From contig JAOTOM010005133.1 in the NCBI GenBank assembly GCA_034440615.1, positions 300,001 through 364,000 on the forward strand: 64,000 nucleotides of DNA, in the 5' to 3' direction. Numbering within the stretch: the first letter of the stretch is position 1; the number at the start of each line of letters is the position of its first letter. Of this stretch, positions 48,463 through 60,699 are shown piece by piece. The notes under the pieces were generated by a model, which saw only the letters and a list, made by a program, of their open reading frames with translations, was not told the DNA's origin and did no database searches. Position numbers and translations under genes: made by a program. This DNA comes from Ashinkailepas kermadecensis. Taxonomy: Eukaryota > Arthropoda > Thecostraca > Neolepadidae.

Positions 48463-48718
48463 TAGCCATCAGGCAACCTTATCGCCCATGCACAGCAATG
48501 TCAGAGTATTTCTTCACTTATGTTCGGGAAAAAACTTCAATCTTCATCAGTCAATGCGCCCTAAAGCCCTAATAACTAATTAACTTCAATCTTCATATTT
48601 ACGCAGAGGCGTCCGTGGGTCTAAAATCAAGCTTACGCCCCGCTTGCGCTACTGACTCGGCTAAACTTAGGAGGAACATATAGCTCCCCGATGACATTTA
48701 TGTTGCATTATAATGTTC

Positions 48719-48942
48719 ACGGCACGTGCTCTCCGCTGCACGTGGTCCACGTATGGATGTCGGTGGCCACGTGCTCCACGTGCTCTCCACCGCACGTGGT
48801 CCACGTATGGATGTCGGTGGCCACGTGCTCCACGTGCTCTCCACCGCACGTGGTCCACGTATGGATGTCGGTGGCCACGTGCTCCACGTGCTCTCCACCG
48901 CACGTGGTCCACGTATGGATGTCGGTGGCCACGTGCTCCACA
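48719..48942. repeat. 54-bp repeat rich in CACGTG, 4 copies
   Basis: Each unit carries up to three CACGTG palindromes (E-box core) within 'ccacgtgctccacgtgctct' and 'ccgcacgtggtccacgtatg'. Copies are nearly identical. Confidence 0.95.
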
Positions 48943-49095
48943 CCGGTGTGTCGACACATCACCGACTCCACAAACCACTCACAGCCAGCCTCATACTTGC
49001 AATATATCGTGCAAGCCTTCGTGTGAGCAGATGAATAATGGAGGCGCTGCGTGATGCCACCCACAGCGGTCCCCCGCCAGGCAGTTGTGCAGTAC

Positions 49096-49640
49096 TGTCA
49101 TGTGCAGTAGACATGTGTCGCACCAGTCCTGCTGCTGGTCAGGGCATGGTGCGGCATGTGTCGCACCTGTCCTGCTGCTCCGTCTGGGGGGGAATGGGGC
49201 CCAACAACCCCTTTTGGGGTCGGTGTTGGGGGGGGGAGTGGTCCCCCTCTTTTTTTGGTGGGGGGGTTGGGGGAAAATGTGTCCAACCCTTTTTTGGTCA
49301 GGGTCTGGTGTGACATGTTGCACCAATCATGCTGCTGGTCAGGGTCTGGTGAGACATGTGCCGCACCAGTGCTGCTGCTGGTCAGGGTCTGGTGAGACAT
49401 GTGCCGCACCAGTCCTGCTGCTGGTCAGGGTCTGGTGAGACATGTGTCGGCGCTGGTGGGTCCTCGGCTGCCCTTCAGTGAGGCGGCCCACGTCCAGCCC
49501 TTCTGCTGGTCAGGGTCTGGTGTGACATGTGTCGCACCAGTCATGCTGCTGGTCAGGGTCTGGTGAGACATGTGCCGCACCAGTGCTGCTGCTGGTCAGG
49601 GTCTGGTGAGACATGTGTCGCACCAGTCCTGCTGCTGGTC
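49096..49640. repeat. 46-bp tandem repeat, partly corrupted
   Basis: The unit is 'ctgctgctggtcagggtctg' ... 'acatgtgtcgcaccagtc'. From 49185 to 49310 the pattern dissolves into long G, C and T homopolymers while the repeat skeleton (for example 'aatgtgtcc...ggtcagggtctggtg') stays visible. Confidence 0.9.
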
Positions 49641-50225
49641 AGGGTCTGGTGAGACATGTGTCGGCGCTGGTGAGTCCTCGGCTGCCCTTCAGTGAGGTGG
49701 CGCACGTCTGGCCAGGGTCTGGTGAGACATGTGTCGGCGCTGGTGAGTCCTCGGCTGCCCTTCAGTGAGGCGGCGCACGTCTGGCCAGGGTCTGGTGCGA
49801 CATGTGTCGGCGCTGGTGGGTCCTCGGCTGCCCTTCAGTGAGGTGGCGCACGTCTGGCCAGGGTCTGGTGAGACATGTGTCGGCGCTGGTGAGTCCTCGG
49901 CTGCCCTTCAGTGAGGCGGCGCACGTCTGGCCAGGGTCTGGTGCGACATGTGTCGGCGCTGGTGAGTCCTCGGCTGCCCTTCAGTGAGGCGGCGCACGTC
50001 TGGCCAGGGTCTGGTGAGACATGTGTCGGCGCTGGTGAGTCCTCGGCTGCCCTTCAGTGAGGCGGCGCACGTCTGGCCAGGGTCTGGTGAGACATGTGTC
50101 GGCGCTGGTGAGTCCTCGGCTGCCCTTCAGTGAGGCGGCGCACGTCTGGCCAGGGTCTGGTGCGACATGTGTCGGCGCTGGTGGGTCCTCGGCTGCCCTT
50201 CAGTGAGGCGGCGCACGTCTGCAGC
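49641..50225. repeat. 73-bp minisatellite, 8 copies
   Basis: It starts from the same 'ggtctggtgagacatgtgtc' module as the 46-bp array, then adds 'ggcgctggtgagtcctcggc' and a 'cttcagtgaggcggcgcacg' block. One such unit is already embedded in the 46-bp array at about 49430-49500, so the two arrays are related by recombination. Confidence 0.95.
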
Positions 50226-50393
50226 ACGGTGTGCGAACCGTGCCGTGAACATTAACGGCGGTCTTCAAAAGCTGATGCAACGCCCATTGGCTGACCATCG
50301 CACACAATGGAAAAGTACGGCTGATGTTCGTACAGCTTCCCTTCCATCTTCCTTGGCTCAATCGTGTTGACTAAGCGGAGCTAGATCGCCACG

Positions 50394-50530
50394 CATGTGA
50401 GGACAGCATTTACTGAGTCAGCGCATATGTGTGCAGTGGTTGCTGATGCTCAGATGGCTACGTCAGTGAGGACAGGATTTACTGAGTCAGCACATATGTG
50501 TACAGTGGTTGCTGATACTCAGATGGCTAC
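50394..50530. repeat. 69-bp duplication
   Basis: Two copies of 'gtgaggacagcatttactga' through 'cagatggctacg' with few differences. Confidence 0.9.
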
Positions 50531-51099
50531 GCTCTTCAAAAAGGCTCGACTTGGCAATCTACCAGCTGGATACGTCAAGCAGCAGCGGCAGACTTAACAG
50601 TCTGTCAGCCAGTTAGACAAACCCACTGTCTGATATGCAGACGTTATTCACTGCAGATTTGCATATCAGCCGCCGACATCTGGCTGCGCAACAATTCTCA
50701 TGAAGCCCACGGGTACTGCCAACTGCAATTTGCCAAAGAAACACTGACTCACCTCAGGGGGAGACGACACAATAGAGCTCCAGATCCAAGGAAATCCGCG
50801 GCCTAGCATATGAAGTAAACGTCAATATATGACGTAAAGAGCGACACATTGAGGAAAATATTCCACTCATTAAACCGCGCCAGGTCGGGGCCCCCCATAG
50901 TCCCCCTCATAAATTTTCCGGGATAATAACAGAATGAATCAACGCAGAGACACGAACCTTTCAATAGCTTCTTATGCATCGGTTTTCATATCTCCTGCAA
51001 ATTTCAGGTGAAGATAATCAAAGATCACTGACCTGGAAATGGTCAAAGGTCAAGTAACTTTCCAAAATATTAGAAGTGCCGCCATTAAGGGTGGTTGTA
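50531..51099. other. Unique intron sequence
   Basis: No feature recognised. Confidence 0.4.
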
Positions 51100-51475
51100 G
51101 CATATCAACACCAAACTCAGGCCATTCTGTTCATATCAACACCAAACGCAGGCCATTCTGTTCATATCAACACCAAACTCAGGCCATTCTGTTCATATCA
51201 ACACCAAACTCAGGCCATTCTGTTCATATCAACACCAAACTCAGGCCATTCTGCTCATATCAACACCAAACTCAGGCCATTCTGTTCATATCAACACCAA
51301 ACTCAGGCCATTCTGCTCATATCAACACCAAACTCAGGCCATCCTGTTCATATCAACACCAAACTCAGGCCATTCTGCTCATATCAACACCAACTCAGGC
51401 CATTCTGCTCATATCAACACCAAACTCAGGCCATTCTGTTCATATCAACACCAAACTCAGGCCATTCTGTTCATT
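51100..51475. repeat. 31-bp tandem repeat, 12 copies
   Basis: The unit is 'catatcaacaccaaactcag' plus 'gccattctgtt'. Near-identical units; plus ORFs of about 160 codons are artefacts. Confidence 0.97.
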
Positions 51476-52389
51476 CACCAGGAATGACATCCTTCAATAT
51501 CGAAGTATACTTTGAGTTCAATATTACTACTGACCTGAGAACAGGGAAATTATCTTCTTTTGTATGGCATTGAGCGTATAAAATTGAATTTGGGATACCT
51601 GGCCGCGACGCAAATGTTAACCACCATGCAATAAGCATCCTCATTTGAAATATGTCCAAGGTCAATGAAGTACGGCCAAGTCAAGTATCATGCATGTCTA
51701 CACAATGCCATCTTCTACAGAATATTTCTGTTCCTCGCAAAGCCATGTCTGAATTCAGCTTAAGCACCGCCTAAGTCGAACGACGTGACATGGGGCCAGT
51801 GCCATGTAATTCTGAGCGTTGAATGGAAACCCATACGAACCGCAAATTGGTTTTGACATCACTTTTTCGTGTTTACATCATTAAGTACACGTTTGCTTTA
51901 TTTCTACGGACTATGAGGGAAATGTTTTACTGGGCTGTTACTGGGTTGACATAGTATGACCTTTTAGGACCTCAAAATGGCGGAGAATGCAGAAGCAGCT
52001 GCGATGCAAGCTCTAGGTTAAATTGACTTACCAACGGATGGCATGTTTCCTGTGTCTCCAACATGCATTGTCCAGAAGCTGGTGTTCTAGCCGGATCCTG
52101 ACTCGACCTGACCTACCCATTCTTCGTCCTTTTCTTACTATGATCAATATAAATACATGAATATCTGTTAGTTCTTAAAAACGACGTCTAAAGAATACAA
52201 GCTCTAACCATGTTTTGTTCATTTCAAGGAATTTAAGTCGAGGTATATTAACCTGATATCAGCTAGGGTGATCGATTATCAGTCAAAATGCGAATGTAGG
52301 GTATGTTTCGGGCTCTTCATGATCAGAGCATTATATTTGCATTTTATCCTAACTTACGTAGATCGACAGTTAGAGGGGACTTACAAGAA
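51476..52389. other. Unique AT-rich intron sequence
   Basis: No feature recognised. Confidence 0.45.
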
Positions 52390-52930
52390 CATCCCCCCCC
52401 CCTCTCCTCTGGTCCGGTGAAGGTAGATGTGCCGGCCGGCCCAGCGAGGGTTAAGGGGCGCTCCCCCCCCCCCCCCTCCTCCGGCCCGGCGAAGGTGGAT
52501 GTGCCGGCCGGCCCGGCGAGGGCTAAGCCCCCCCCCCTCAGGCTCGGCGAGGGTTAAGGGGCGCCCCCCCCCCCTCCTCCGGCCCGGCGAAGGTGGATGT
52601 GCCGGCCGGCCCGGCGAGGGCTAAGCCCCCCCAGGCTCGGCGAGGGTGGGCGCTCCTCCCCCCCCCGGCTCGGCGAAGGTGGCTAAGCCCCCCAGGCTCG
52701 GCGAGGGCTAAGGCCCCCCCCCCCAGGCTCGGCGAGGGTTAAGCCCCCAGGCTCGGCGAGGGTTAAGCCCCCCCAGGCTCGGCGAGGGTTAAGCCCCCAG
52801 GCTCGGCGAGGGTTAAGCCCCCCAGGCTCGGCGAGGGTTAAGGGGGCTCCCACCCCCCTCCGGCCCGGCGAAGGGTTAAGCCCCCCAGGCTCGGCGAGGG
52901 CTAAGCCCCCCCAGGCTCGGCGAGGGTTAA
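52390..52930. repeat. C-rich 24-26-bp repeat with long poly-C runs
   Basis: The unit is built on 'caggctcggcgagggttaag' with C4-C14 runs, joined at the left to a longer unit containing 'gatgtgccggccggcccggc'. Its runs could form i-motif or G-quadruplex structures. Confidence 0.9.
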
Positions 52931-53809
52931 GCACAGTGAGATGTTTGCATTGTGCTGTGGATCGGCACACCCAATAAGTGTTCTTTTTCACCGATATCCT
53001 ACATGGGTAGAAATGGTAAAAACAGAAGAATAAAATGATCAAGAATTGTCACTTCACTTTTGAGGGATTATTCCCGCCCGATGTTGGTTGCCCCTCACCC
53101 TCTCTATTCACATGTCTTCTAGATTTAGCATTGAATCCTATGAAATTTTCTCCTTTACTTCCGCAATGCTTCGGAGCTTTATACGTGGTACTACATGAAT
53201 TATTTCCCCTCCCCACCCCACCAAGGCATTTCAGAAAACTTTGGCCCTGGTGACAAGCAAATAGTAACGACATAAAGAATAGCAATAAGAAGAGTCTGCA
53301 GCTATTGGATGCAATTTTGTAAAACATGCAGTATATATATATTGATATATATACATATGCATCTTCGGAAATTGAGCGTGTCTCCCTGTCAGGCTCCCAT
53401 TGATCTTCACTATCATGCACACAGTTGGAGATCAAATATATCATCAAGATAAGAGAACCCGATTGTATGCGGCCTGATCGGGCCGATATCCACAGAGCGA
53501 AACACACAGCAAGTACCCGACAATGGCACGCTACCAACAGCAAGTGACTCGGCCGTCAACAGCGCAGGAGCTCTCCTCCAACAAGTGCTGGCAGATTACC
53601 TTGATGAGGACGATTCAGATCCAGCCAAGGCCGCGTCACGACACGAGGAATCCCATTCCAAAGCTATCCAACAAGAATTGAAAAAAAATTGGGCGGCCAA
53701 GCTGGAACTATGTCTTAATCTGGTTCCCTATACGGTGTCGTGCGAGGTCTGACGGTGGCGGCCGCGTGCCTGAGTCCCTGGCTTAGTAGGCCGGGCCTCG
53801 TCACTCCAA
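52931..53809. other. Unique intron sequence
   Basis: A plus-strand frame from about 53510 to 53751 (DSAVNSAGALLQQVLADYL ... LNLVPYTVSCEV, stop) is open and acidic but unrecognised. A short TA-rich tract is at 53333-53357. Confidence 0.3.
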
Positions 53810-54445
53810 GGTAACGCCGCAGCAGGTGCTGTCTGTCACGCGGTACATCCGGGGAGGAGGGAGGCCCGCATGCCCCCTGTGACTGCCGGCTCCTCCGTCC
53901 ACGGGTCGCAGCAGAGGCTACCTGACACGTGGTACATCCGGTGAGGAGGGAGGTCCGCATGCCCCCTGTTACTGCCGGCTCCTCAGTTCACGGGTCGCAG
54001 CAGAGGCTACCTGTCACGTGGTACATCCGGAGAGGGAGCCGCATGTCCCCTGTGACTGCCGGCTCCTCCGTCCACGGGTCGCAGCAGAGGCTACCTATAA
54101 CGTGGTACATCCGGAGAGGGAGCCGCATGCCCCCTGTGACTGCCGGCTCCTCCATCCACGGGTCGCAGCAGAGGCTACCTGTCACGTGGTACATCTGGAG
54201 AGGGAGCCGCATGCCCCCTGTGACTGACGGCTCCTCCGTCCACGGGTCGCAGCAGAGGCTACCTGACACGTGGTACATCCGGTGAGGAGGGAGGTCCGCA
54301 TGCCCCCTGTTACTGCCGGCTCCTCAGTCTACGGGTCGCAGCAGAGGCTACCTGTCACGTGGTACATCCGGAGAGGGAGGCCCACATTCCCCTCTGTGAC
54401 TGCCGGCTCCTCAGTTCACGGGTCGCAGCAGAGGCTACCTGTCAT
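53810..54445. repeat. 84/87-bp minisatellite, about 7 copies
   Basis: The unit has 'gtgactgccggctcctccgt', 'cgggtcgcagcagaggctac' and 'cacgtggtacatccgg', with two versions of the ending (gtgaggagggaggt and agagggagc). Confidence 0.95.
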
Positions 54446-54956
54446 GTGCAGAACCCACCTCCAGGATTGTGTGGACAGTTTTATGCACGACTACAATGCT
54501 ACAGTTTTCTACGGCCACCACACTGCCTTCGCCGGACAGGGCCGATAACTATTCAAGTCGTCGCCCCGCCGCCATCCTCCCCAGCTCTTCGGCCTTTTTG
54601 AATAAGTGACTCCCCATAAAGAGCTAGGCAAGTTGTGACCGTGCTTGCCTGAATTCGTGACTTTGGACGAACTTTTCTAGGGGCAGACATTTTAAACAAT
54701 ATTTGTGTCCAGCCTGGTTCCTTGCACATCCAAGGGTCACGCTATATAAACATTGTCGTAGCTTGCGCCCTCTGTGGGCACCCGGAGGGGACAGTAGCGT
54801 GCCGGTGCTACCGTGGGTGCAGACCGAGTACTAATACATCGCATATTTAACTCCAGGCGCGTGGGAGCTAGCGCCCCCTGTGGCCATCTAAAGGGTGCTC
54901 ACAGAGGAACCATTTAGGTGCCTCTGTGGGTGCCTCCAATGGCTACCGCTTTAGAA
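54446..54956. other. Unique sequence before the large array
   Basis: Loose 'gcgccctctgtggg' repeats at 54760-54935. No gene. Confidence 0.4.
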
Positions 54957-57900
54957 CTGTCCAGGTATCATTGTCGGTGTCCAGGTATCATTATCAGTGT
55001 CCAGGTATCATTGTCAGTGTCCAGGTATCATTGTCAGTGTCCAGGTATCATTGTCAGTGTCCAGGTATCATTGTCAGTGTCCAGGTATCATTGTCACTGT
55101 CCAGGTATCATTGTCAGTGTCCAGGTATCATTATCAGTGTCCAGGTATCATTGTCAGTGTCCATGTATCATTGGCGGTGTCCAGGTATCATTGTCAGTGT
55201 CCATGTATCATTGTCAGTGTCCAGGTATCATTTTCAGTGTCCATGTATCATTGTCAGTGTCCAGGTATCATTGTCAGTGTCCATGTATCATTGTCGGTGT
55301 CCAGGTATCATTGTCAGTGTCCAGGTATCATTGTCACTGTCCAGGTATCATTGTCGGTGTCCAGGTATCATTGTCAGTGTCCATATCATTATCAGTGTCC
55401 AGGTATCATTATCAGTGTCCAGGTATCATTGTCAGTGTCCAGGTATCATTGTCAGTGTCCAGGTATCATTGTCAGTGTCCAGGTATCGTTGTCAGTGTCC
55501 AGGTATCATTGTCAGTGTCCATGTATCATTGTCGGTGTCTAGGTATCGTTGTCAGTGTCCAGGTATCATTGTCAGTGTCCATGTATCATTGTCGGTGTCC
55601 AGGTATCATTGTCAGTGTCCATGTATCATTGTCAGTGTCCAGGTATCATTGTCAGTGTCCATGTATCATTGTCAGTGTCCAGGTATCATTGTCAGTGTCC
55701 AGATATCATTGTCAGCCTCCATATCATTTGCAGTGTCCATGTATCATTGTCAGTGGCCAAGTATCATTGTCGGTGTTCAGGTATCATTGTCAGTGTCCAG
55801 GTATCATTGTCAGTGTCAAAGTATCATTGTCGGTGTTCAGGTATCATTGTCAGTGTCCAGGTATCATTGTCAGTGTCCAGGTATCATTGTCGGTGTCCAG
55901 GTATATTGTCAGTTTCCAGGTATCATTGTCAGTTTCCAGGTATCATTGTCAGTGTCCATATCATTGTCAGTGTCCAGGTATCATTGTCAGTGTCCAGGTA
56001 TCATTGTCAGTGTCCAGGTATAATTGCCAGTGTCCAGGTATCATTGCCAGTGCCCACGTACCATTATCAGTGCCCAGGTACCATTGTCAGTATCCAGGTA
56101 TCATTGTCAGTATCCAGGTATCATTGTCAGTGTCCAGGTATCATTGTCGGTGTCCATATCATTGTCAGTGTCCAGGTATCATTATAAATGTCCAGGTATC
56201 ATTGTCAGTGTCCAGGTATAATTGCCAGTTTCAGGTATCATTGCCAGTGCCCAGGTACCATTATCAGTGCCCAGGTATCATTGTCAGTATCCAGGTATCA
56301 TTGTCAGTGTCCAGGTATCATTATCGGTGTCCAGGTGTCATTGTCAGTGTCCATATCATTATCAGTGTCCAGGTATAATTACCAGTGTCCAGGTATCATT
56401 GTCGGTGTACATATAATTATCAGTGTCCAGGTATCATTATCAGTGTCCAGGTATCATTGTCAGTGTCCAGGTATCATTATCGGTGTCCAGGTATCATTGT
56501 CAGTATCCAGGTATCATTGTCAGTGTCCAGGTATCATTGTCAGTGTCCAGGTATCATTATCAGTGTCCATATCATTATCAGTGTCCAGGTATCATTGTCA
56601 GTGTCCATATCATTATCAGTGTCCAGGTATCATTGTCAGTATCCAGGTATCATTGTGAGTGTCCAGGTATCATTGGCAGTGTCCATATCATTATCAGTGT
56701 CCAGGTATCATTGTCAGTGTCCAGGTATCATTATCACTGTCCAGGTATCATTATCAGTGTCCAGGTATCATTGTCAGTATCCAGGTATCATTGTCAGTGT
56801 CCAGGTATCATTGTCAGTGTCCATATCATTATCAGTGTCCAGGTATCATTGTCAGTGTCCAGGTATCATTGTCGGTGTCCAGGTATCATTATCAGTGTCC
56901 AGGTATCATTGTTAATGTCCAGGTATCATTGTCGGTGTCCATATCATTGTCAGTGTCCAGGTATCATTGTCAGTGTCCATGTATCATTGTCAGTGTCCAG
57001 GTATCATTGTCAGTGTCCATGTATCATTGTCGGTGTCCAGGTATCATTGTCAGTGTCCAGGTATCATTGTCACTGTCCAGGTATCATTGTCGGTGTCCAG
57101 GTATCATTGTCAGTGTCCATATCATTATCAGTGTCCAGGTATCATTATCAGTGTCCAGGTATCATTGTCAGTGTCCAGGTATCATTGTCAGTGTCCAGGT
57201 ATCATTGTCAGTGTCCAGGTATCATTGTCAGTGTCCAGGTATCATTGTCGTGCAGTGTCCAGGTATCATTGTCAGTGTCCAGGTATCATTGTCAGTGTCC
57301 AGGTATCATTGTCAGTGTCCAGGTATCATTGTCAGTGTCCAGGTATCATTGTCAGTGTCCAGGTATCATTGTCAGTGTCCAGGTATCATTGTCAGTGTCC
57401 AGGTATCATTATCAGTGTCCAGGTATCATTGTCAGTGTCCAGGTATCATTGTCAGTGTCCAGGTATCATTGTCAGTGTCCAGGTATCATTGTCAGTGTCC
57501 AGGTATCATTGTCAGTGTCCAGGTATCATTGTCAGTGTCCAGGTATCATTGTCATTATTTGTCAGTGTCCAGGTATCATTGTCAGTGTCCAGGTATCATT
57601 GTCAGTGTCCAGGTATCATTGTCAGTGTCCAGGTATCATTGTCAGTGTCCAGGTATCATTGTCAGTGTCCAGGTATCATTATCAGTGTCCAGGTATCATT
57701 GTCAGTGTCCAGGTATCATTGTCAGTGTCCAGGTATCATTGTCAGTGTCCAGGTATCATTGTCAGTGTCCAGGTATCATTGTCAGTGTCCAGGTATCATT
57801 GTCAGTGTCCAGGTATCATTGTCAGTGTCCAGGTATCATTGTCAGTGTCCAGGTATCATTGTCAGTGTCCAGGTATCATTGTCAGTGTCCAGGTATCATT

Positions 57901-60040
57901 GTCAGTGTCCAGGTATCATTGTCAGTGTCCAGGTATCATTGTCAGTGTCCAGGTATCATTGTCAGTGTCAGGTATCATTGTCGGTGTCCAGGTATCATTG
58001 TCAGTGTCCAGGTATCATTGTCAGTGTCCAGGTATCATTGTCAGTGTCCAGGTATCATTGTCAGTGTCCAGGTATCATTGTCAGTGTCCAGGTATCATTG
58101 TCAGTGTCCAGGTATCATTGTCAGTGTCCAGGTATCATTGTCAGTGTCCAGGTATCATTGTCAGTGTCCAGGTATCATTGTCATTGTCAGTGTCCAGGTA
58201 TCATTGTCAGTGTCCAGGTATCATTGTCAGTGTCCAGGTATCATTGTCAGTGTCCAGGTATCATTGTCAGTGTCCAGGTATCATTGTCAGTGTCCAGGTA
58301 TCATTGTCAGTGTCCAGGTATCATTGTCAGTGTCCAGGTATCATTGTCGGTGTGTATCATTGTCAGTGTCCAGGTATCATTGTCAGTGTCCAGGTATCAT
58401 TGTCAGTGTCCAGGTATCATTGTCAGTGTCCAGGTATCATTGTCAGTGTCCAGGTATCATTGTCAGTGTCCAGGTATCATTGTCAGTGTCCATATTCATT
58501 GTCGGTGTCCAGGTATCATTGTCAGTGTCCAGGTATCATTGTCAGTGTCCAGGTATCATTGTCAGTGTCCAGGTATCATTGTCAGTGTCCAGGTATCATT
58601 GTCAGTGTCCAGGTATCATTGTCAGTGTCCAGGTATCATTGTCAGTGTCCAGGTATCATTGTCAGTGTCCAGGTATCATTGTCAGTGTCCAGGTATCATT
58701 GTCGGTGTCCAGGTATCATTGTCAGTGTCCATGTATCATTGTCAGTGTCCAGGTATCATTGTCAGTGTCCAGGTATCATTGTCAGTGTATTGTCCAGGTA
58801 TCATTGTCAGTGTCCAGGTATCATTGTCAGTGTCCAGGTATCATTGTCAGTGTCCAGGTATCATTGTCAGTGTCCAGGTATCATTGTCAGTGTCCAGGTA
58901 TCATTGTCAGTGTCCAGGTATCATTGTCAGTGTCCAGGTATCATTGTCAGTGTCCAGGTATCATTGTCAGTGTCCAGGTATCATTGTCAGTGTCCAGGTA
59001 TCATTGTCAGTGTCCAGGTATCATTGTCAGTGTCCAGGTATCATTGTCAGTGTCCAGGTATCATTGTCAGTGTCCAGGTATCATTGTCAGTGTCCAGGTA
59101 TCATTGTCAGTGTCCAGGTATCATTGTCGGTGTCCAGGTATCATTGTCAGTGTCCAGGTATCATTGTCAGTGTCCAGGTATCATTGTCAGTGTCCAGGTA
59201 TCATTGTCAGTGTCCAGGTATCATTGTCAGTGTCCAGGTGTCCAGGTATCATTGTCAGTGTCCAGGTATCATTGTCAGTGTCTTCAGGTATCATTGTCAG
59301 TGTCCAGGTATCATTGTCAGTGTCCAGGTATCATTGTCAGGTGTCCAGGTATCATTGTCAGTGTCCAGGTATCATTGTCAGTGTCCAGGTATCATTGTCA
59401 GTGTCCAGGTATCATTGTCGGTGTCCATATCATTATCAGTGTCCAGGTATCATTGTCAGTGTCCAGGTATCATTGTCAGTGTCCAGGTATCATTGTCAGT
59501 GTCCAGGTATCATTGTCGGTGTCCAGGTATCATTGTCAGTGTCCAGGTATCATTGTCGGTGTCCAGGTATCATTGTCAGTGTCCAGGTATCATTGTCAGT
59601 GTCCAGGTATCATTGTCAGTGTCCAGGTATCATTGTCAGTGTCCAGGTATCATTGTCAGTGTCCAGGTATCATTGTCAGTGTCCGTATCATTTCAGTGTC
59701 CAGGTATCATTGTCAGTGTCCAGGTATCATTATCAGTGTCCAGGTATCATTTGTGTCGGTATCATTGTAGTCCAGGTATCATTGTCAGTGTCCAGGTATC
59801 ATTGTCAGTGTCCAGGTATCATTGTCAGTGTCCAGGTATAATTGTCAGTACCCAGGTACCATTATCAGTGCCCAGGTATCATTGCCAGTATCCAGGTATC
59901 ATTGTCAGTGTCCAGGTATCATTGTCGATGTCCAGGTATCATTGTCAGTGTCCATATCATTGCCAGTGTCCAGGTATCATTGTCAGTGTGCATACCATTG
60001 TCAGTGTCCAGGTATCATTGTCAGTGTCCAGGTATCATCG
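54957..60040. repeat. 20-bp minisatellite, about 250 copies (5.1 kb)
   Basis: The unit is 'gtccaggtatcattgtcagt'. Both flanks (54957-57250 and 59400-60040) hold many variants, including 16-bp units with ccatatcatt and ccatgtatc forms, while the centre is almost uniform. Because 20 is not a multiple of 3 and the unit lacks stops, all three plus frames are open for over 1000 codons; the predicted proteins cycle through the same 20 residues and are artefacts. Confidence 0.99.
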
Positions 60041-60104
60041 AGTGCCTTTTTAGACGTGCTTTGGTAACGGGACAAACCGAAATTATTGCGAAACACCTGT
60101 CTTT

Positions 60105-60330
60105 GTGTGGCCACATGTGGCAGAGAAGTACCAGATTGGCAGTCACGGCCACATGTGGCAGAGAAGTCCCAGATATGCCATCATGGCCACATGTGGCAGA
60201 TAAGTACCAGATTAGCAGTCATGGCCACATGTGGCAGAGAAGTACCAGATATGCCATCATGGCCACATGTGGCAGATAAGTACAAGCTGGCCATGCTGGC
60301 CACATGTCGCCGAAAAACGCCAGATAGGCC
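60105..60330. repeat. 38-bp tandem repeat with palindromic core, 5 copies
   Basis: Each unit includes the perfect palindrome gccacatgtggc, then 'agagaagtaccagatatgcc'. Confidence 0.93.
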
Positions 60331-60457
60331 ATAATCTTGGCTTTGCAAGGATTACTTCAGAATCCTGGAGAAGAATGTTTCGGTACCAGGCTGTGGCTGC
60401 TTTTGATGAGTTGCCAAAAGAGCCAAGGAAATTGCTACCCGTTGCATCCAAGCAGTA

Positions 60458-60622
60458 GGGGACGAGTGGTCTAGGGGTAAGATGCTCGTCTCACAATCGA
60501 AAGGTTGTGGGTTCGAGTCTCACCTGTCGCTACTCTTCGTCCGCGACCAATCGGTGTGAGAGATTGGCGACGCTATATGACTCAACGGTCGACGTGTCGT
60601 AAAACCAATAACCAACCAACCA
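60458..60622 (+). mobile_element. tRNA-derived SINE, copy 2, with 14-bp target duplication
   Basis: 165 bp flanked by identical 14-bp direct repeats gcatccaagcagta (60444-60457 and 60623-60636). The head has an A box tggtctagggg and a B box ggttcgagtct. The anticodon position would be CAC, like tRNA-Val, but the acceptor and anticodon stems are imperfect, so it is not a working tRNA gene. The body matches the copy at 27521, and the tail is a (ccaa)n run. The intact target duplication implies a fairly recent insertion by LINE machinery. Confidence 0.95.
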
Positions 60623-60699
60623 GCATCCAAGCAGTATGCATCCAAATACATGCGTCAACTTTCGAAGCGCGCATGCGCAGTAGCACGACATGTAGATTC

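Noticed and set aside
53510..53751. Acidic open frame with a stop
   Set aside because: Not recognised and isolated; could be chance.
54918..60053. Plus-strand ORFs of 486, 1115, 1060 and 1028 codons
   Set aside because: All three frames of the 20-bp repeat are open and encode the same cyclic peptide; no start context, splice partner or non-repeat domain.
60458..60532. Functional tRNA gene
   Set aside because: Acceptor and anticodon stems mispair and the sequence continues into a SINE body with target duplications.
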